This document shows positions 23,601 to 35,400 of a stretch of DNA of 64,000 nt, piece after piece. Each line of letters starts with the position of its first letter. Position 1 is the first letter of the stretch. The notes beneath the pieces were generated by a model. That model made no database searches. It saw nothing but the letters and a program-made list of their open reading frames with translations, and had not been told where the DNA came from. Position numbers and translations under genes: made by a program. Source of the stretch: Monocercomonoides exilis (lineage: Eukaryota > Preaxostyla > Oxymonadida > Polymastigidae); assembly GCA_001643675.2 (NCBI GenBank), contig LSRY02000017.1, positions 558,001 through 622,000 of the forward strand, in the 5' to 3' direction.

Positions 23601-25396
23601 TGCCAGCACAAGTTGTTGATTCACTGCTTGATGTGTTCTTTGCCTCGTCCATCTCCATCGAAGACACAGTGAAGTTAGAACCAGGTGGAGAAGTTATTGA
23701 GAACATCGTTTTGGCTGCTGGCTGCGTTGCTGAAGGAGCAGAACAAGGAGGCAGAGAAGCAGCAGACAAGTTCGAGTGCATAAAATACGATCCGCTGAAG
23801 GAAGAGGAGTTGAACGGGTTGATCGGAGACGGGTTGCTCTGTGGGATAAACGACAGAAGCCCACCGTCGTTCGCCTTCCGCGGGTCATCATCGTCGCATT
23901 CTGAGTCCCGTGCGGGTGAAAGCGAGCGGCTTTTGGATGTTCGGCTGTGGAAGTGTCGAGGTGTGTGTGAAACAGATGCTGGTGGAGTCAGAAAAGAGGA
24001 AGGGACAGAGCCACAGAAAGGGTTGGGTGCATCGGTGCGGTCGTCACCGTCGATAGCGTCGCAAGTGCGAATTGGTTTTGGCTTAATGATGGCGACAGGA
24101 GAAGGAGTGGGGGAAAGAGAGAAGATCGAAGAGGAGTCGGAAGAAAGAGAGGAAGAAGAAGAAGAAGAAGATGATGATGACGAGGAGGATGACAAGAACT
24201 TTGAATCCGAATCGCGCAGTACAGAAAATGAATGAGAATGTTGTAGTGGATGTGGATGCTGTGTTTGAGGCTGAATGATCGAAGAAGAAGGATCAACATC
24301 CATTTTATTCGTGTTCTGCATATTTCCTTCTAACATTGTGTCGTTGAGTGCAAATAACGAAGGCGCGTTTGCTGTTTCGTGGGGATCTTCTTCCATCTCG
24401 TTTGCATTGCCACTTTTTCCTGTTCCATTGCTGCTGCTATTAGCGTGTTCGTGGAATGCAGAGTTCGGTGAATGAGCAATCGTTTCGTTCTTCCGCGAAT
24501 CGTGAGAGAGATGTGAAGCAGTCAATGATTGAGTCTGCTGCTGAAGTTGGCTTTGTTGTCTTCCTCCCACTGCCCCGCTGTTGTTTTCGCTTGTTTCATC
24601 GATCGACAGCATCGGCTGTGGCTGCAACATGTCCTGCTCACTGCCAAAGAGCGATGCAGATGCTGTTGGCGTGCTATTCGGATGGCGTGGTGATGATGTG
24701 TATGACTGTGAAAGAGAAGAAAGAGCAGAGGTGGAAGAAGAAGAAGAAGAAGAAGAAAAGAAAGGCCCGCTAAAACTGCTTTGAGCCGGTTGCCCTGGCG
24801 AGTTCGTCTTTGATGCTGGAGAGTCGCCAGCAGGTGCAGAAGTGTCAGAGATGGCGAGGTGGGACGACGGCGAGCTCGAATGTCTTCTTCTCCTGTGCAA
24901 ATGGAGGTGTGTTGGAAACACTGCGCCGAAGGAGCCGCGCTCGAGGTGCATAAGCAGCTTGCTCCTCATCGAGGAGTTGGAGGCTGTCTGGTGGCTGTCT
25001 GAGACTGGAGACACCGAACGCGACGGAAACGGCGGAGTGGCACGTGTCTTCGAACGGCGGTGGGCAGACGTCGCTTTGTGCTCTGTGCGAACAGGCAAGG
25101 GCGTCAGGAAGGAGTCGATCAGATGCTGAGAGAGGCGGAGTTTTGGTTTTGTGCCCCACAAGGGAAAAGCAGAGCGAGGGGGAGAAGTGGGTGGATCGGG
25201 CAAGATGGATGAGAGAGAAGAAGAAGAACAGGAAGAGGAGGAAGAAGATGATGATGATGAAGGCAAAGGAGGGTATGAAATATCAGGAAAATCAGAGGAT
25301 TCAGGCAAAGTGGATGAGAATTCTGGAATATGAGTAGATGTTGATATCAGAGATAACTGAGACAAAGACGAAGACGATGAAGAAGAAGAAGAAGAA

Positions 25397-25428
<32 letters not shown>

Positions 25429-28400
25429 AGAATTGAATAGTTGTGCTTTGAACAAGGAAGACGAAGGCGATGATGGTACAGGCGACGATGCTGGCCCAAC
25501 AGAAGCTCCGAACGGAACAGGAGAAATAGACTGTGTGTCTGAATTCAACGGAAACGTGCAATTTGCCGGCTGCACCAGAAAATCGTTGAATTTGATGGGG
25601 CTTTGCTGTCTGGACAGTTTGTGGCGAGGCAATTTGGGAGCAGAGGGAGGAGTAAAACTGACAAACGAGTCGGATGACGATGAGGCTCCAGCAGAAGAAG
25701 GATCCAACCTGCCAAAGCCCAGAGACTGTTGAGATCTGTCTGCGTCTCTCAGATTCTGCTGGTTTTGGAGAAGTTGAGGGCGTTGTGGAGGCAGTTGGGA
25801 CAAGGGCATGGAGAGTTCTTCGTCCATTGCTCCACTTTCTGAAGCTGATAATGAAGCTGACAATGAAGAAGAAGAAGAAGATGATGATGATGATGATGAA
25901 GCATTTTCTGCTGATCCCAATCCAACCAACGCCTCGTTCTGCATCGGAAACCGGAAGGAGTCGAAGAAATGGAGCGCAAACTGATGCGATGGTTCTGTGG
26001 GGAGTGAAGAAGTCGGGTCAATCTTCCTTTTTTTCTCGACTGGAATTATCTTCTCGATGCACTCGTCGGTAACAGTAGTGGCTGAGATGGAAGATAAAAG
26101 CTTGTTTATATTGGAGGAGTTGGCTGTTGGGATGTTTGTGTCTGTCTCCATACTAATGCTGTTATTATTGTTATTGATGCTGTTGTTTATAAGCACAGAC
26201 TGATTAATATTCATATTGTTTAAATTTCCCTGTCTTTTCTGCTTTTTTCTCGCATCGCTTGAGTTAATCTGATCCAGCAAAGACTCTTCCATATGCTCCA
26301 CAATCGCACTTGTTGTGAATGTGTAGGAGAAAGTCTTCAGTGTTGGGATGACTGACAGTGTCAGCGCAAACTCCTCGTTGCTGAAGGCGAAGCAGTCGAC
26401 AAGCTCCAGATGGCGCAAGGCAGTGAACACAGTGGCTGGCTGAGGGATGCTCGGATCAATCTGCACTTTGAGGCGGAAGGGGCGGGAAGAAGGAGATGAT
26501 GTGGAATGTGAAGAGAGAGAAGAAGAAGAAGAAGAGGAAGAGGAGGAGGAGGAGGAGGAGGAACATGTGGAAGAGGAAGAGGAGGAAGAAGAAGTATGAA
26601 ATAGAGGTTGTGAAATGGGATCAGATGGTGTTTGTAACGAAGAAAATGATGATGATGACGATGATGATGATGAAAATGGCGCAGATGAGCCTGAAATGGA
26701 AGCAGCCGCCATTCCAAGCAGCGAATAATGCATCGACTGGCTCAAAGACGAGTTCTGAGTGAAATTCGGCAGAATGTTCGCATCTGCGCTGAGCAAATCG
26801 GTGTTGTATGGATATAGCGATGTAGAGTCTTGTGAAGTGGGGCATGGGAAAAAAGGGTGGGAGAACATGGGAATAGAAGAAGAAAGTGACATCAATGAAG
26901 AAGAGGATGAGGAAGAAGATGATGCTGAAGAAGAAGAAGATGATGATGATGATGATGATTCATCAAATGGCAGAAGCGATACAAAAGGGAGTGAAGACGT
27001 GTGTGTGCTTGTGAGTGCATATCTGTCCAATCTGTTTAGAACAGCCATCGAGCGCGGTGACAGGTCGAATATCGATGCCGATCGCACTGGCGACTCGTTA
27101 AACGAGTTCTGTCTCATCTGCCTCAATGGAAACAGCTCCAGTGCCTGTGAGTCCTGCTGCATAAACCCAGCCTTTGACGAGGCAGTCAACGAGGCAGTTG
27201 AAGGCACCGTTGAGAGAGAAGAGAGAGAGGTGAGAGAAGGGCGGTGCTTTGAGCGGTCTGCGTTGCGGCGTTTGGGGGGCAGTCGGACAGGAGGAGGAGA
27301 TTGGCTGATGTAATCGGGTGGAGTGGGAGGCACAGAGAGGGCGAGGTCTGAACAGGAAAGAGTGGAAGAGCGGGAATGCGACGAGGAAGAGGAAGAAGTC
27401 GATGAAGAAGACGAGGTTGAGCCGATTGTGGAGTTCAAGTCGAGGGAAGGCGATGTGTTGCGGGAGGCAGGGAAAGTTGGAGAGACGGCGAATGAAATGT
27501 GCTTGCTGCTGTGCCGTGTGGGTGTAGGCGTAGGTGTGCTGCGCGCAGACGATTTATGCATCCGCGGCAGGCTTTCGGGCCGCTGCGAAGACGAATGCGG
27601 AGACAGGAAGAAAGAAGGAGGCCTTTGAGAAGAAGAAGAGGAAGAGGAAGAAGAGGAGGAGGAGGTAGCAGTGGTTGTTGTGTATGTGTGGTGGTTGAGC
27701 TGCTGAAGAGGGAGTGGGTCAGAGGAATGCTGATGTGAATGTGATGCTGGTTTTCCTGTGGCTGTATCAGAAAAGGGAGAAAAGTTGAAGACGGCGCCAG
27801 ACGAAGTGGGTGGTGATGGGCAGCCGTAGCCAGGAAGAGGAGCAGCGGCGGAATTAGACTCAGAATTGAACGGAGCTGAAGAAGAAGAAGAAGAAGAGGA
27901 GGAGGAAGAGGAGGAAGAAGAAGAAGAGGGAACAAAGGAGAAAGATGAATCGCCTGTGGGAGAAGGAGAGAGGCGAGGGGGAGGAGGAGGAAACGGAGGG
28001 ATGTTTGAGAGAGAGGCGGAAGAAGCAGCAGCAGAGCTGGTGCCAAAGGCAGGTGAATGAGAAGGAGTGGGCGAGTGCGAAGGGAGGGATATGAGCTGTG
28101 CAGAGGGCGAGGTGGTGGGTGAAATGGAAGATGTGGCTGAAGGAGGGAAAGGGTCGGTGGAAGGGTAAGAAGAAGGAGCGGCTGTGGGAAGGCTGGAGCT
28201 GGATGATGTGAGTGTTGGTGCTGTTGTGGAGTAGTTGAGGAAGAAGAAGGAAGAAGAGGGTACATATTGATTCGATGGGAAGGTAACATTAGCAGAAGAA
28301 GAAGAAGCAGAAGAAGAAGAAGAAGAAGAAAATGATGGTGTTGTTGTTAATGATGAAGATGATGATGATAATGATTGGACATTCGAAGGTTGCGAAAGAG

Positions 28401-30949
28401 TAGAAAACTGTTCAGAAGCGAAAGGAGATCTCTGAGCAAGTGAGTTGGAGAAGACATTGTTGTTGGAAGTATTGTCAAACGCCATCTGCGATTGTGATTG
28501 CAATTGTGATTGAAGATGCATCTGCTGTTGCTGCTGCTGTTGGCTCTGCAGTCCAGGAAAGAGAAGATTATTCTGCTCTTTCTCCTTCTCCTTTTCTTCC
28601 TTTCTTCTTCGTTTATTCAGCTGTTGCTGTTTTTCCTTCTCCTTTTCCTTCTCCTTCCCTCTCGCTGAGTCCCTTCTCCTTATCCTCATCAGCTCGTCTT
28701 CATCGTCGGCGGTGCGGATGAGCGATCGCACGTGGCGGCACCCGTTCAGCACCAGCCGCTTCAGGTTTGTGCACACTTTGCCCAAAAGCACAACAGAACG
28801 GGAGGTGAGGCGGTCTTGTTCCGAGCCAGCGGGTGCGATGGAGAGGTATTCGAGGCATTTGGAGAGCGAAGAGCCGATCAGCGTGACGAGGTCGTCGGTC
28901 ACCACAAGCGACGGGCAGAGGGCGAGAGAGACGCTGGTGATGTTTGACGGGATGGTGGTGACGATCCGGTGGAGGTAGGAAGAAGAAGGAAGGCAGCGGT
29001 GCGAAAGATGAGGAGGAGGGAACATCGGGTTGGTGGGGATGCCTGGGAGATGGGGGGAAGGAGATGATGGAGAAGGATTCGCAGTGAAGAATGAAGAAGT
29101 GGCAGTTGCAGGAAAAGAAGAAGAAGAAGAAGAAGACAAAGACGATAATGAGGACAAAGAGGATAAAGAAGAAGAGCCCGGAAAAGCGAGCGACTGTTGA
29201 GGGAAGTGGTGGGCGACGATTTCAGACGCGGAGAGTGGAATGGCAGAGATGACCGACCAGGCGAGCGGCTGGTGCATTGAGTGGATGAGCGCCGCAGTGG
29301 GCTGCAGAACGGTGTCTGTTGGGAGCGTTTGGAAGGCAGCGAGTGGGTCAGCACTCAGGGCGTGGCGATGTTCGCAGAGTGACTCGCGGCAGAAGAGCTC
29401 GAAGGAGCGCAGCGTGCGGGGAAGCGCCCGGACGAAGATTTTGGTGAAGTTGATCAGCTCGTCGGGGAAAGGAGACGGCGCGGTGCAGGCAGAAGGAGGG
29501 GACAGTGGAGAAAGCTGGTGGATGCTATTGCTGTTATTGCTGTTATTGTTTATAATGCTGCTGCTGCTGCTTCGGCTCTGGGAGATCCACATAGACAAAG
29601 GAAGGATCGACAGCAGAGACGATGGCGGGTCGGAACTTGCAGCGTCTTGTGCTGTCAATGATGATGACGCTAATGAAGATGATGACGAAGACAGCGAAGA
29701 TGCAACGTATTCATGCACCTCATCCATCTCTCCACCTAACTGCTCGCTGTGCTGTCTTGCTCTTCCTTCGTTGCGGCGGAGGAGCTGAGGCACGTATCGC
29801 TCAATGACCCGTCGCTGGATCGTGAGGCAGTCGGTGGGGATGGAGAGCGAGCCAAGCGCCGGGTACAGCGGGAACAGCGAGAGAAGAGGGAGAAGTGGGT
29901 GGCACTTCATTAGATACTGCTGACTCACTGGCAGTTCTGCTATTGATGCTGAAGAAGATGAATGAAGCAAGTCTCCGAAAGAAAGAGAAGATGAATTGCT
30001 GCTTGCCAGTTGCAGTGTCTGTCTTTGCAGAAGCTCCATTTCACTTTGAAATGTCGGGCCTATCTGCCGCGGAGGCGGAGATGAAGAAGGAGATGTGCTT
30101 GTTTGCCGAATGGGTTTTGGGCTGCTTGATAAAGATTTTTGTTTGTGGTTGTTAACTTTAAGAGGGAAGAAGAGTGTTGAAGGAGTAGGCGGTAGCTTCC
30201 ACCACTTCAGTGAAGAGGGAGACCAGCAAATATTTAACGTCTGAGATGGAAGCTGCTCATTATCGCTATCTTCCGTTGTATTATGATCGTCTTGAAAAGA
30301 ATCTGAAAGAGAAGGTTCCAAAGCTTTGTATTCAGAGTTAGAATGATTAATATCAAATGGAGAAATTGAGAGTTGTTGACAGGCCTGCGCCTGTTCTAAG
30401 AAATCTTCTTTTGCTATTACGGCTTTGAGTTCTTTAATGGGAAGTATCCCCGGGCACTGTCCCTCGAGGCACTGAGCAGAAGACATGGTTCCACAATCAT
30501 ATGTTTTGAAATAACGATATATGCATTGGCGACAAAATGCATGTCCGCACGAAAATGTTATTTCTGTTGCGCAATAAGTTACACATTTAATTAAATTTCC
30601 AAATTTCGTAAAATGAAAGCAAACTCTGTGGAGCTTCTCGAACTGAATAACACATTAAACAAAGAAAAAATGATGAGCGAAAGGGCAATGTGCAGCCAAC
30701 GTCCCCATGAGGTATTGGTAAGATATTTGCTACCATTAACACCTCTTCAACTTGCGAAAAATTTGTTGGTGATTGTGGAGGCTTACATGGACTAAAATTT
30801 ATTCCATCAAACAAATTGTAAAAAAACAGAGATTATGTTTATCATTCAAGAAAAATAAATGCAAATCGAATAGAAATGAATTTATACTTCAATTGTTTAA
30901 GAGTATCGAGCACTTGACGAAAATTTGATGAAACCATTTCATTTGCCAT
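17671..30949 (-). CDS. Giant RING-finger and leucine-rich-repeat protein with poly-serine linkers
   Basis: Four exons: 30949-30888, 30791-30625, 30563-18254, 18163-17671 (4,343 aa, TGA stop). The first two exons are inferred. They supply the N-terminal half of a RING whose second half sits in the long exon, joining CYSVREAPQ to KITFSCGHAFCRQC. Zinc ligands are C65, C68, C82, H84, C87, C90, C108 and C113; the final C-x4-C spacing is like RING1 of RBR ubiquitin ligases. No IBR or second RING was found. Leucine-rich repeats of the Cys-containing FBXL/AMN1 type occur in three widely separated places, near residues 600-700, 1455-1500 and 4060-4230 (for example LKRVELSGGSRITDNGVRLF and LQKLDVSFCPSLND). 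Nearly everything between is Ser-, Pro- and Thr-rich with runs of up to about 25 serines. An E3 ubiquitin ligase with an LRR substrate-binding part is a reasonable inference. The substrate is unknown. Confidence 0.82.
18164..18253 (-). other. 90 bp in-frame intron of the RING-LRR gene
   Basis: The donor GTTTGC follows codons for NTKSF, and the acceptor TTACAG precedes TCTCTCC. Length is a multiple of three and contains no stop, so the reading frame stays open if it is retained. Splicing gives SFQSLQKLDVSFC, a regular leucine-rich repeat. Retention would insert 30 mostly hydrophobic residues. The donor is the same hexamer as in other introns here. Confidence 0.8.
25379..25431. repeat. (GAA)n trinucleotide run encoding poly-Ser on the minus strand
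   Basis: About 53 bases of nearly pure GAA on the plus strand, read as TCT/TCC serine codons in the RING-LRR gene. It is the longest of many such runs between 17.6 and 30.5 kb (others near 24150, 26520, 27880 and 29115). Confidence 0.9.
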
Positions 30950-31305
30950 GGTGAACAAGATGCTCTTTTAACTTTACAAAATACGATTAATATATTGCAA
31001 AGAGCTGTGCTATATGAACCCCTTTCGTCGACTCCTTATAATACCTTGAAAAAACGCTCGTAAATTTATTGACTTGAATTTTGATCCAATTATGGTATCA
31101 TCACTCAAAAAAATATGATTATTAATCAATAAGACATTCATTTACTAGTTTTAACGTGAAAATTCCCCAAAACATTAAAAGTGTTTGAACTCTCTTAAAG
31201 AAAGTCAGGGAATGAAACAAAAATGAAAATGAGATGATAAAACATAAAAAATAAATCTCTTCAAATCAATTTTCAGATAATAAACGAAGAGAAGTGGAAA
31301 GAAAT
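30950..31305. other. AT-rich gap upstream of the RING-LRR gene
   Basis: 356 bp between the RING-LRR start and the SNARE stop, both on the minus strand. It should contain the promoter of the RING-LRR gene. No motif or small gene was recognised. Confidence 0.6.
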
Positions 31306-31786
31306 TTATTTTTGTGATTTTTTGACCTGATTAATGATACCAAGAATTAGCAAAACCAAAATAGCAACTACAAGAAGTCCGATGATTGAGAAAATGATAA
31401 TCTTGTTTGTAACTGCTCGCTTAAACATATTTCGCAAGCTTCTGTTACCCTCATCAAGACCATCATGAACTTTATCCGTCTAAAAATACAGATTGGATAT
31501 TTTTAAAAAGTTTTTAAAAAATAAAACAAACATTATCCTCAATATCATTAAGAATTTCGCGATGTTGCGCTAATGTTTGGGCTTGTTGGTTTTGATTTTG
31601 TGAAATCTCACTTTAAAACATAATAATTGAATTTTATTATCCATCAAACAAAAAAGCAAACTCTACTTCGCCAGCGACTTGGTCCAAAATCCCTGAGCCA
31701 GCTACACCAGCATGATATCCTCTAACCAAATCTTTTCGGCCAGGATCAATATCTTCAGGGGCAGAATATCTCGAGTTGTAAGACAT
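31306..31786 (-). CDS. Tail-anchored Qb-SNARE, Vti1-like, without N-terminal domain
   Basis: Three exons: 31786-31667, 31606-31532, 31479-31306 (122 aa, TAA stop). No single reading frame shows this gene; it appears only after removing introns of 60 and 52 bp, both phase 0. The SNARE helix runs from about residue 20 to 88, with the zero-layer glutamine probably Q54 in TLAQHREIL. It ends in GNRSLRNMFKRAVTNK, very like the ending of Vti1 (R.L..M.RR...NK). A single membrane span (residues 92-114, IIIFSIIGLLVVAILVLLIL) anchors the C-terminus. Vti1-type SNAREs act in Golgi, endosome and vacuole/lysosome fusion. Vti1 proteins are about 200-230 aa with a three-helix N-terminal domain that is missing here. 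Either this is a short form or an upstream exon was not recognised. Bet1-like Qc-SNAREs are similar in length, but the sequence fits Vti1 better. Confidence 0.82.
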
Positions 31787-32468
31787 AACGATTTTATGGT
31801 ATTGGATCAATATTGATCCATTCCCTATGTTATTTTAGTGTTTTTGATATATTAATTCTGGATTCATCATGATTTTTTCTTTTTGTAATAATTATATTTT
31901 CATTGTATATAAATAAAAGTGTTTATATTTCTTTGTTCAACAGTTAAAAATAATATTGCAAAACCAAAATCATAATCATATTTTTTTTTTTATTCTGGAA
32001 ATGTTGAAGATTACAGATGAACAAAGTTTTATATTTTTGCTATATGTTTGATTTTTTTATTATAAAAAGGAATGTCTTTCAAAGGATTTCAATCTTTTTT
32101 CCTTTCAAAATAGTCCACGTGCCTGAATGACAATTTGCATTTTTGTTCCGTGTAACTTCATAATCGAGCGGTTTATGAAAATCTCAACGTTTATCATGTT
32201 GATTTTTTTTTTTTTTTTTTTTTTTTTTGAAATACAGATAACTTTTTTCATAACTTTATTTTTTTATATGTTTATAAGTTTTGAAATACAAAAACATCAA
32301 TGTGAAATGCGAAGTGCAAATTTCTGAAATGGGAAATTTTAGCTGTGTGAATGAATTTAATAGCATTGGATTAAAAAGTGCTAAAAGAAATGATAATCAT
32401 TTTCATTGTCGCTTTAACTATCATATTCAAAAACGATGATGAAATGTTTTTTGGGTTGAAATCAACGT
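31787..32468. other. AT-rich gap with poly(T), upstream of the SNARE gene
   Basis: 682 bp between the SNARE start and the CAP-G stop. It is AT-rich and contains a T tract at 32203-32228. Any missing upstream SNARE exon would lie here, but none with recognisable coding content was found. Confidence 0.6.
32203..32228. repeat. 26-base poly(T) tract
   Basis: An unbroken T run in the gap between the SNARE and CAP-G genes. It is similar in kind to the longer tract at 12917-12964. No retroposon body was recognised beside it. Confidence 0.9.
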
Positions 32469-35400
32469 TTACCGTGAATTTCTCTTCTTTTCCATTGAAA
32501 GTCGATTAATTTCTTCGCCTATGCTGTTTAGAATACTCTTTGTGATGTCTTCTTCGTCTTCCTTGTCTCCTTCCGCTTCTTCTTTTCTGTCATCTTCTTC
32601 TTCATGAGACAATTCCTCTTCATCGCTCGAAGACTCGCCAGCATCGTGCTCATCTATGCTGTCATTCAAATCCTCTTCGTCGATGCTGCTGTCGTCTTCA
32701 TCACTATCGCTGCTTGCTTCAAATTCCGACTCATCTTCTGATTCAGAATCTTCATATCTTCTCCTTCTCCTTTTCTGGCCTTTATTTCCTTTTTTGTTAT
32801 TTTTCTGGCTTTTGGCTGAATTGCCATTTCCTCTCCTTTGATCGTTCTTATCTTTAACTCTCTTTGTTTTGGCTGGTAGTTCGTCTTCTCCTCCTTCGTC
32901 TGACTCTTCCATTGCTAATTCTGAGCGTTCTTCTTGTTTCTTTTGACGAATGTTTTTCGCCACTTCTGATTCACCCTTTTTAATATTTGGCTTTCTCTTT
33001 CTTTTTTGCTTCGATCCTTCGTCTGATTTGTTTGCCTCATAATCGTCTGAAAACTCGTCTTTAACTTGTGCTTCGTCATCAAATTGCCGATTCTTGTGCT
33101 TATTTGAGTAATTCCAGACTTCATAATAAGCTTCCATCCACCACTCGTGCATTTGTGATGTATGGAAAGTTATTCTCTCTTCAAGACACATTCTTTCGAG
33201 TTCAAAAATAGTCAGATCAGATTCCTCTTCTTTGTCTTCTTCCTGTCCTTCTGCTTTTTCTGTTTCCGAATCAGTCTTTTTATCTTCTTTTGCATTGTTT
33301 CCTCCTCTTATTGCTTTGCCTGTTGCAAGGAAGTACTTCAATTGGCATGCAGGTGTGCATCCCTGTTCTTCCTTCATTTCCTCTGTGATCTTCGTGCTGT
33401 CGCCGATATATTCCAGTCCAATCGAGTTCAGCCAATTTCGCCAAGTGCGCTGAAGCTGGAAATCTCCTTCCAGTTGGTTCGAAATCTTCCTCATCAAAAG
33501 TAATAGCTCTGTAAAGAAGATACACTCGCTTGTAATAAGATCACTTTCCCGATAGTTGTTGCTCTTCTTTTGCTTCAGCATTTTCGAAAATTTAATCAAA
33601 TTGGGGGTCTGATAAAACTTTAGTGTTGGAATAAATAGCTTCATTATTTGGATTAAAGGTGAACTCTTCTTTCTTCCTCGTAAATCTCGATTCTGTTTAC
33701 CGCCTCTTTTTGAAGCAGACTGATTTTTCTTCCTTGATGATGCTTTAGCTCCTCGTTTGCCAAAGTTGTCTTCATCTTCTTCATCGTCGCTGTATTCATC
33801 ATCTTCATCGCTTTCATCGTCTGGATCTCTCTTTAGATAAGCAACACTCCTATTTGCACTCACTGCATCCAACAGAGCTCGATAAAGCATTCGCTCGTGG
33901 CTGTTTGGCTGAGAAACAGTCAACTTTTGCGTTGTGTCTGTTTTGTCTTGTAGTGGTTGGTCATCTTCATCCATTTTGATCTTCAATTCTTCAAATTCAG
34001 AATCTGATTCAATATCCTCTTCTTCATTCTTTTTGTTTGACGATTTCCCATTTTTCTTGCTTTGTGCTTTGGATTTTGAATTTGCTTTGGCTTTGGCTTT
34101 GGATTTCGCTTTAGCTTTCGCTTTCGCTTTGACTTTTGCGGTAACTGATGAATTAGTTGTTTTATTCGTTGATTCTTCTGTTTTATCGTTTTGAGGCTCT
34201 TCATTGTCATTCTCTTTTTCTTTCTCTTTCTCGTTATCTTCATCCATTTCCATTTTATCTTGCTCGTCTTCATTGTGTTCTTTTTCTTTCTCTACCCCTT
34301 CTTTCTCGCTATCTTTTTCAATAGATCTTTCGCCATCATCAGTTATTTGCAGTAAAAATAGTGTTATCTTACTAAAATCTGCCTCCCGCAGCTCGCTGTG
34401 TTCTGAAGACATTGCAATCGATCTCAGCAACAATGAAAAGCTCAAAATAATAACCTCCACTGGATCTTGCATCCAGCATGGCTGTACATGTACTTTAGAT
34501 AAATGCTTCAGATTAGCTTTGCTTATAACAGTTGGTTGGTTGAATGATGAGGCTTGTGAGGAAGAACGAGATGCGCTTGCCGTATTCGATGCTGTTGATG
34601 CAGTTGAGCCACTTTCTCTGTTCAAAGACTGTTCAATGTATTGCCTAATTCCATTGTAAGTGCATGTAGAATCTTGAATTCCAACTTCCATTGATTCGAG
34701 GAAGTCACTCTGATTGCTTTCTGACAGATTTTTTGCTTCTCTTCTGAATTTCATCTTTTTTGCCCTGTCTTTTTCGGTCAAGACAACCAACCTTTTAATC
34801 ACAATGGACATCCCCACAAACAATATTTGCCTCACTTTGTCCATTTCTGTTGTTGATGGATGGAACAAGCACACAAGCAATTGACTTAGCAGTGCAGCAT
34901 ATCCAGTGGCTGCGCAGAGTTTTGACGAAGAAAGCAAAGCGATCGATGCAGAATGAGGTGACAATGGAGGAGGCAAGGATAGTTCGTTGTTATGAACTGC
35001 CATTGGAGATTCCTCCATCACTTTCGATTCATACGGCGTTGTTATGCTTGAACTAACATTTCGTTCCAAGCTCGGCGTCTTCAACTCAAATGCTGAACCA
35101 AGCGAGCGTGTGATAAGCATCTGCGTTGATGGGATATGTCCATCATATGTTGGCCATTGAGATGACAAGCCATGGAAGCCATCTGAATGATCATGTGATT
35201 GCTGAGATAATGTGTCGTCTTTCTCTTCATCTGCATCACCTTCTCTGTTGTCTTCATTCTTTTCATCATCTCCGTTGTTATCCTTTTCTTCTGTTTTTTC
35301 TTCTTCCTCTTCGTTTTCATCAGATTCCACTTTCTCAAAAACAAAACCTATTCTTCCTGTTGCCAACAGCTTGACCAGCCCTTCCACTGCACATTCAACT

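Noticed and set aside
30487-30563. Start of the RING-LRR gene at the ATG at 30486
   Set aside because: The frame upstream of this ATG encodes CGHAFCRQC, the second half of a RING, so the coding sequence must begin further upstream.
30564-30624. C-x3-C motif (CVTYC) directly before CGHAFCRQC as the first RING zinc pair
   Set aside because: Spacing is wrong for a RING and the stretch is inside a 61 bp GT-AG intron. The spliced form gives CLMC with the usual C-x2-C and 13-residue loop.
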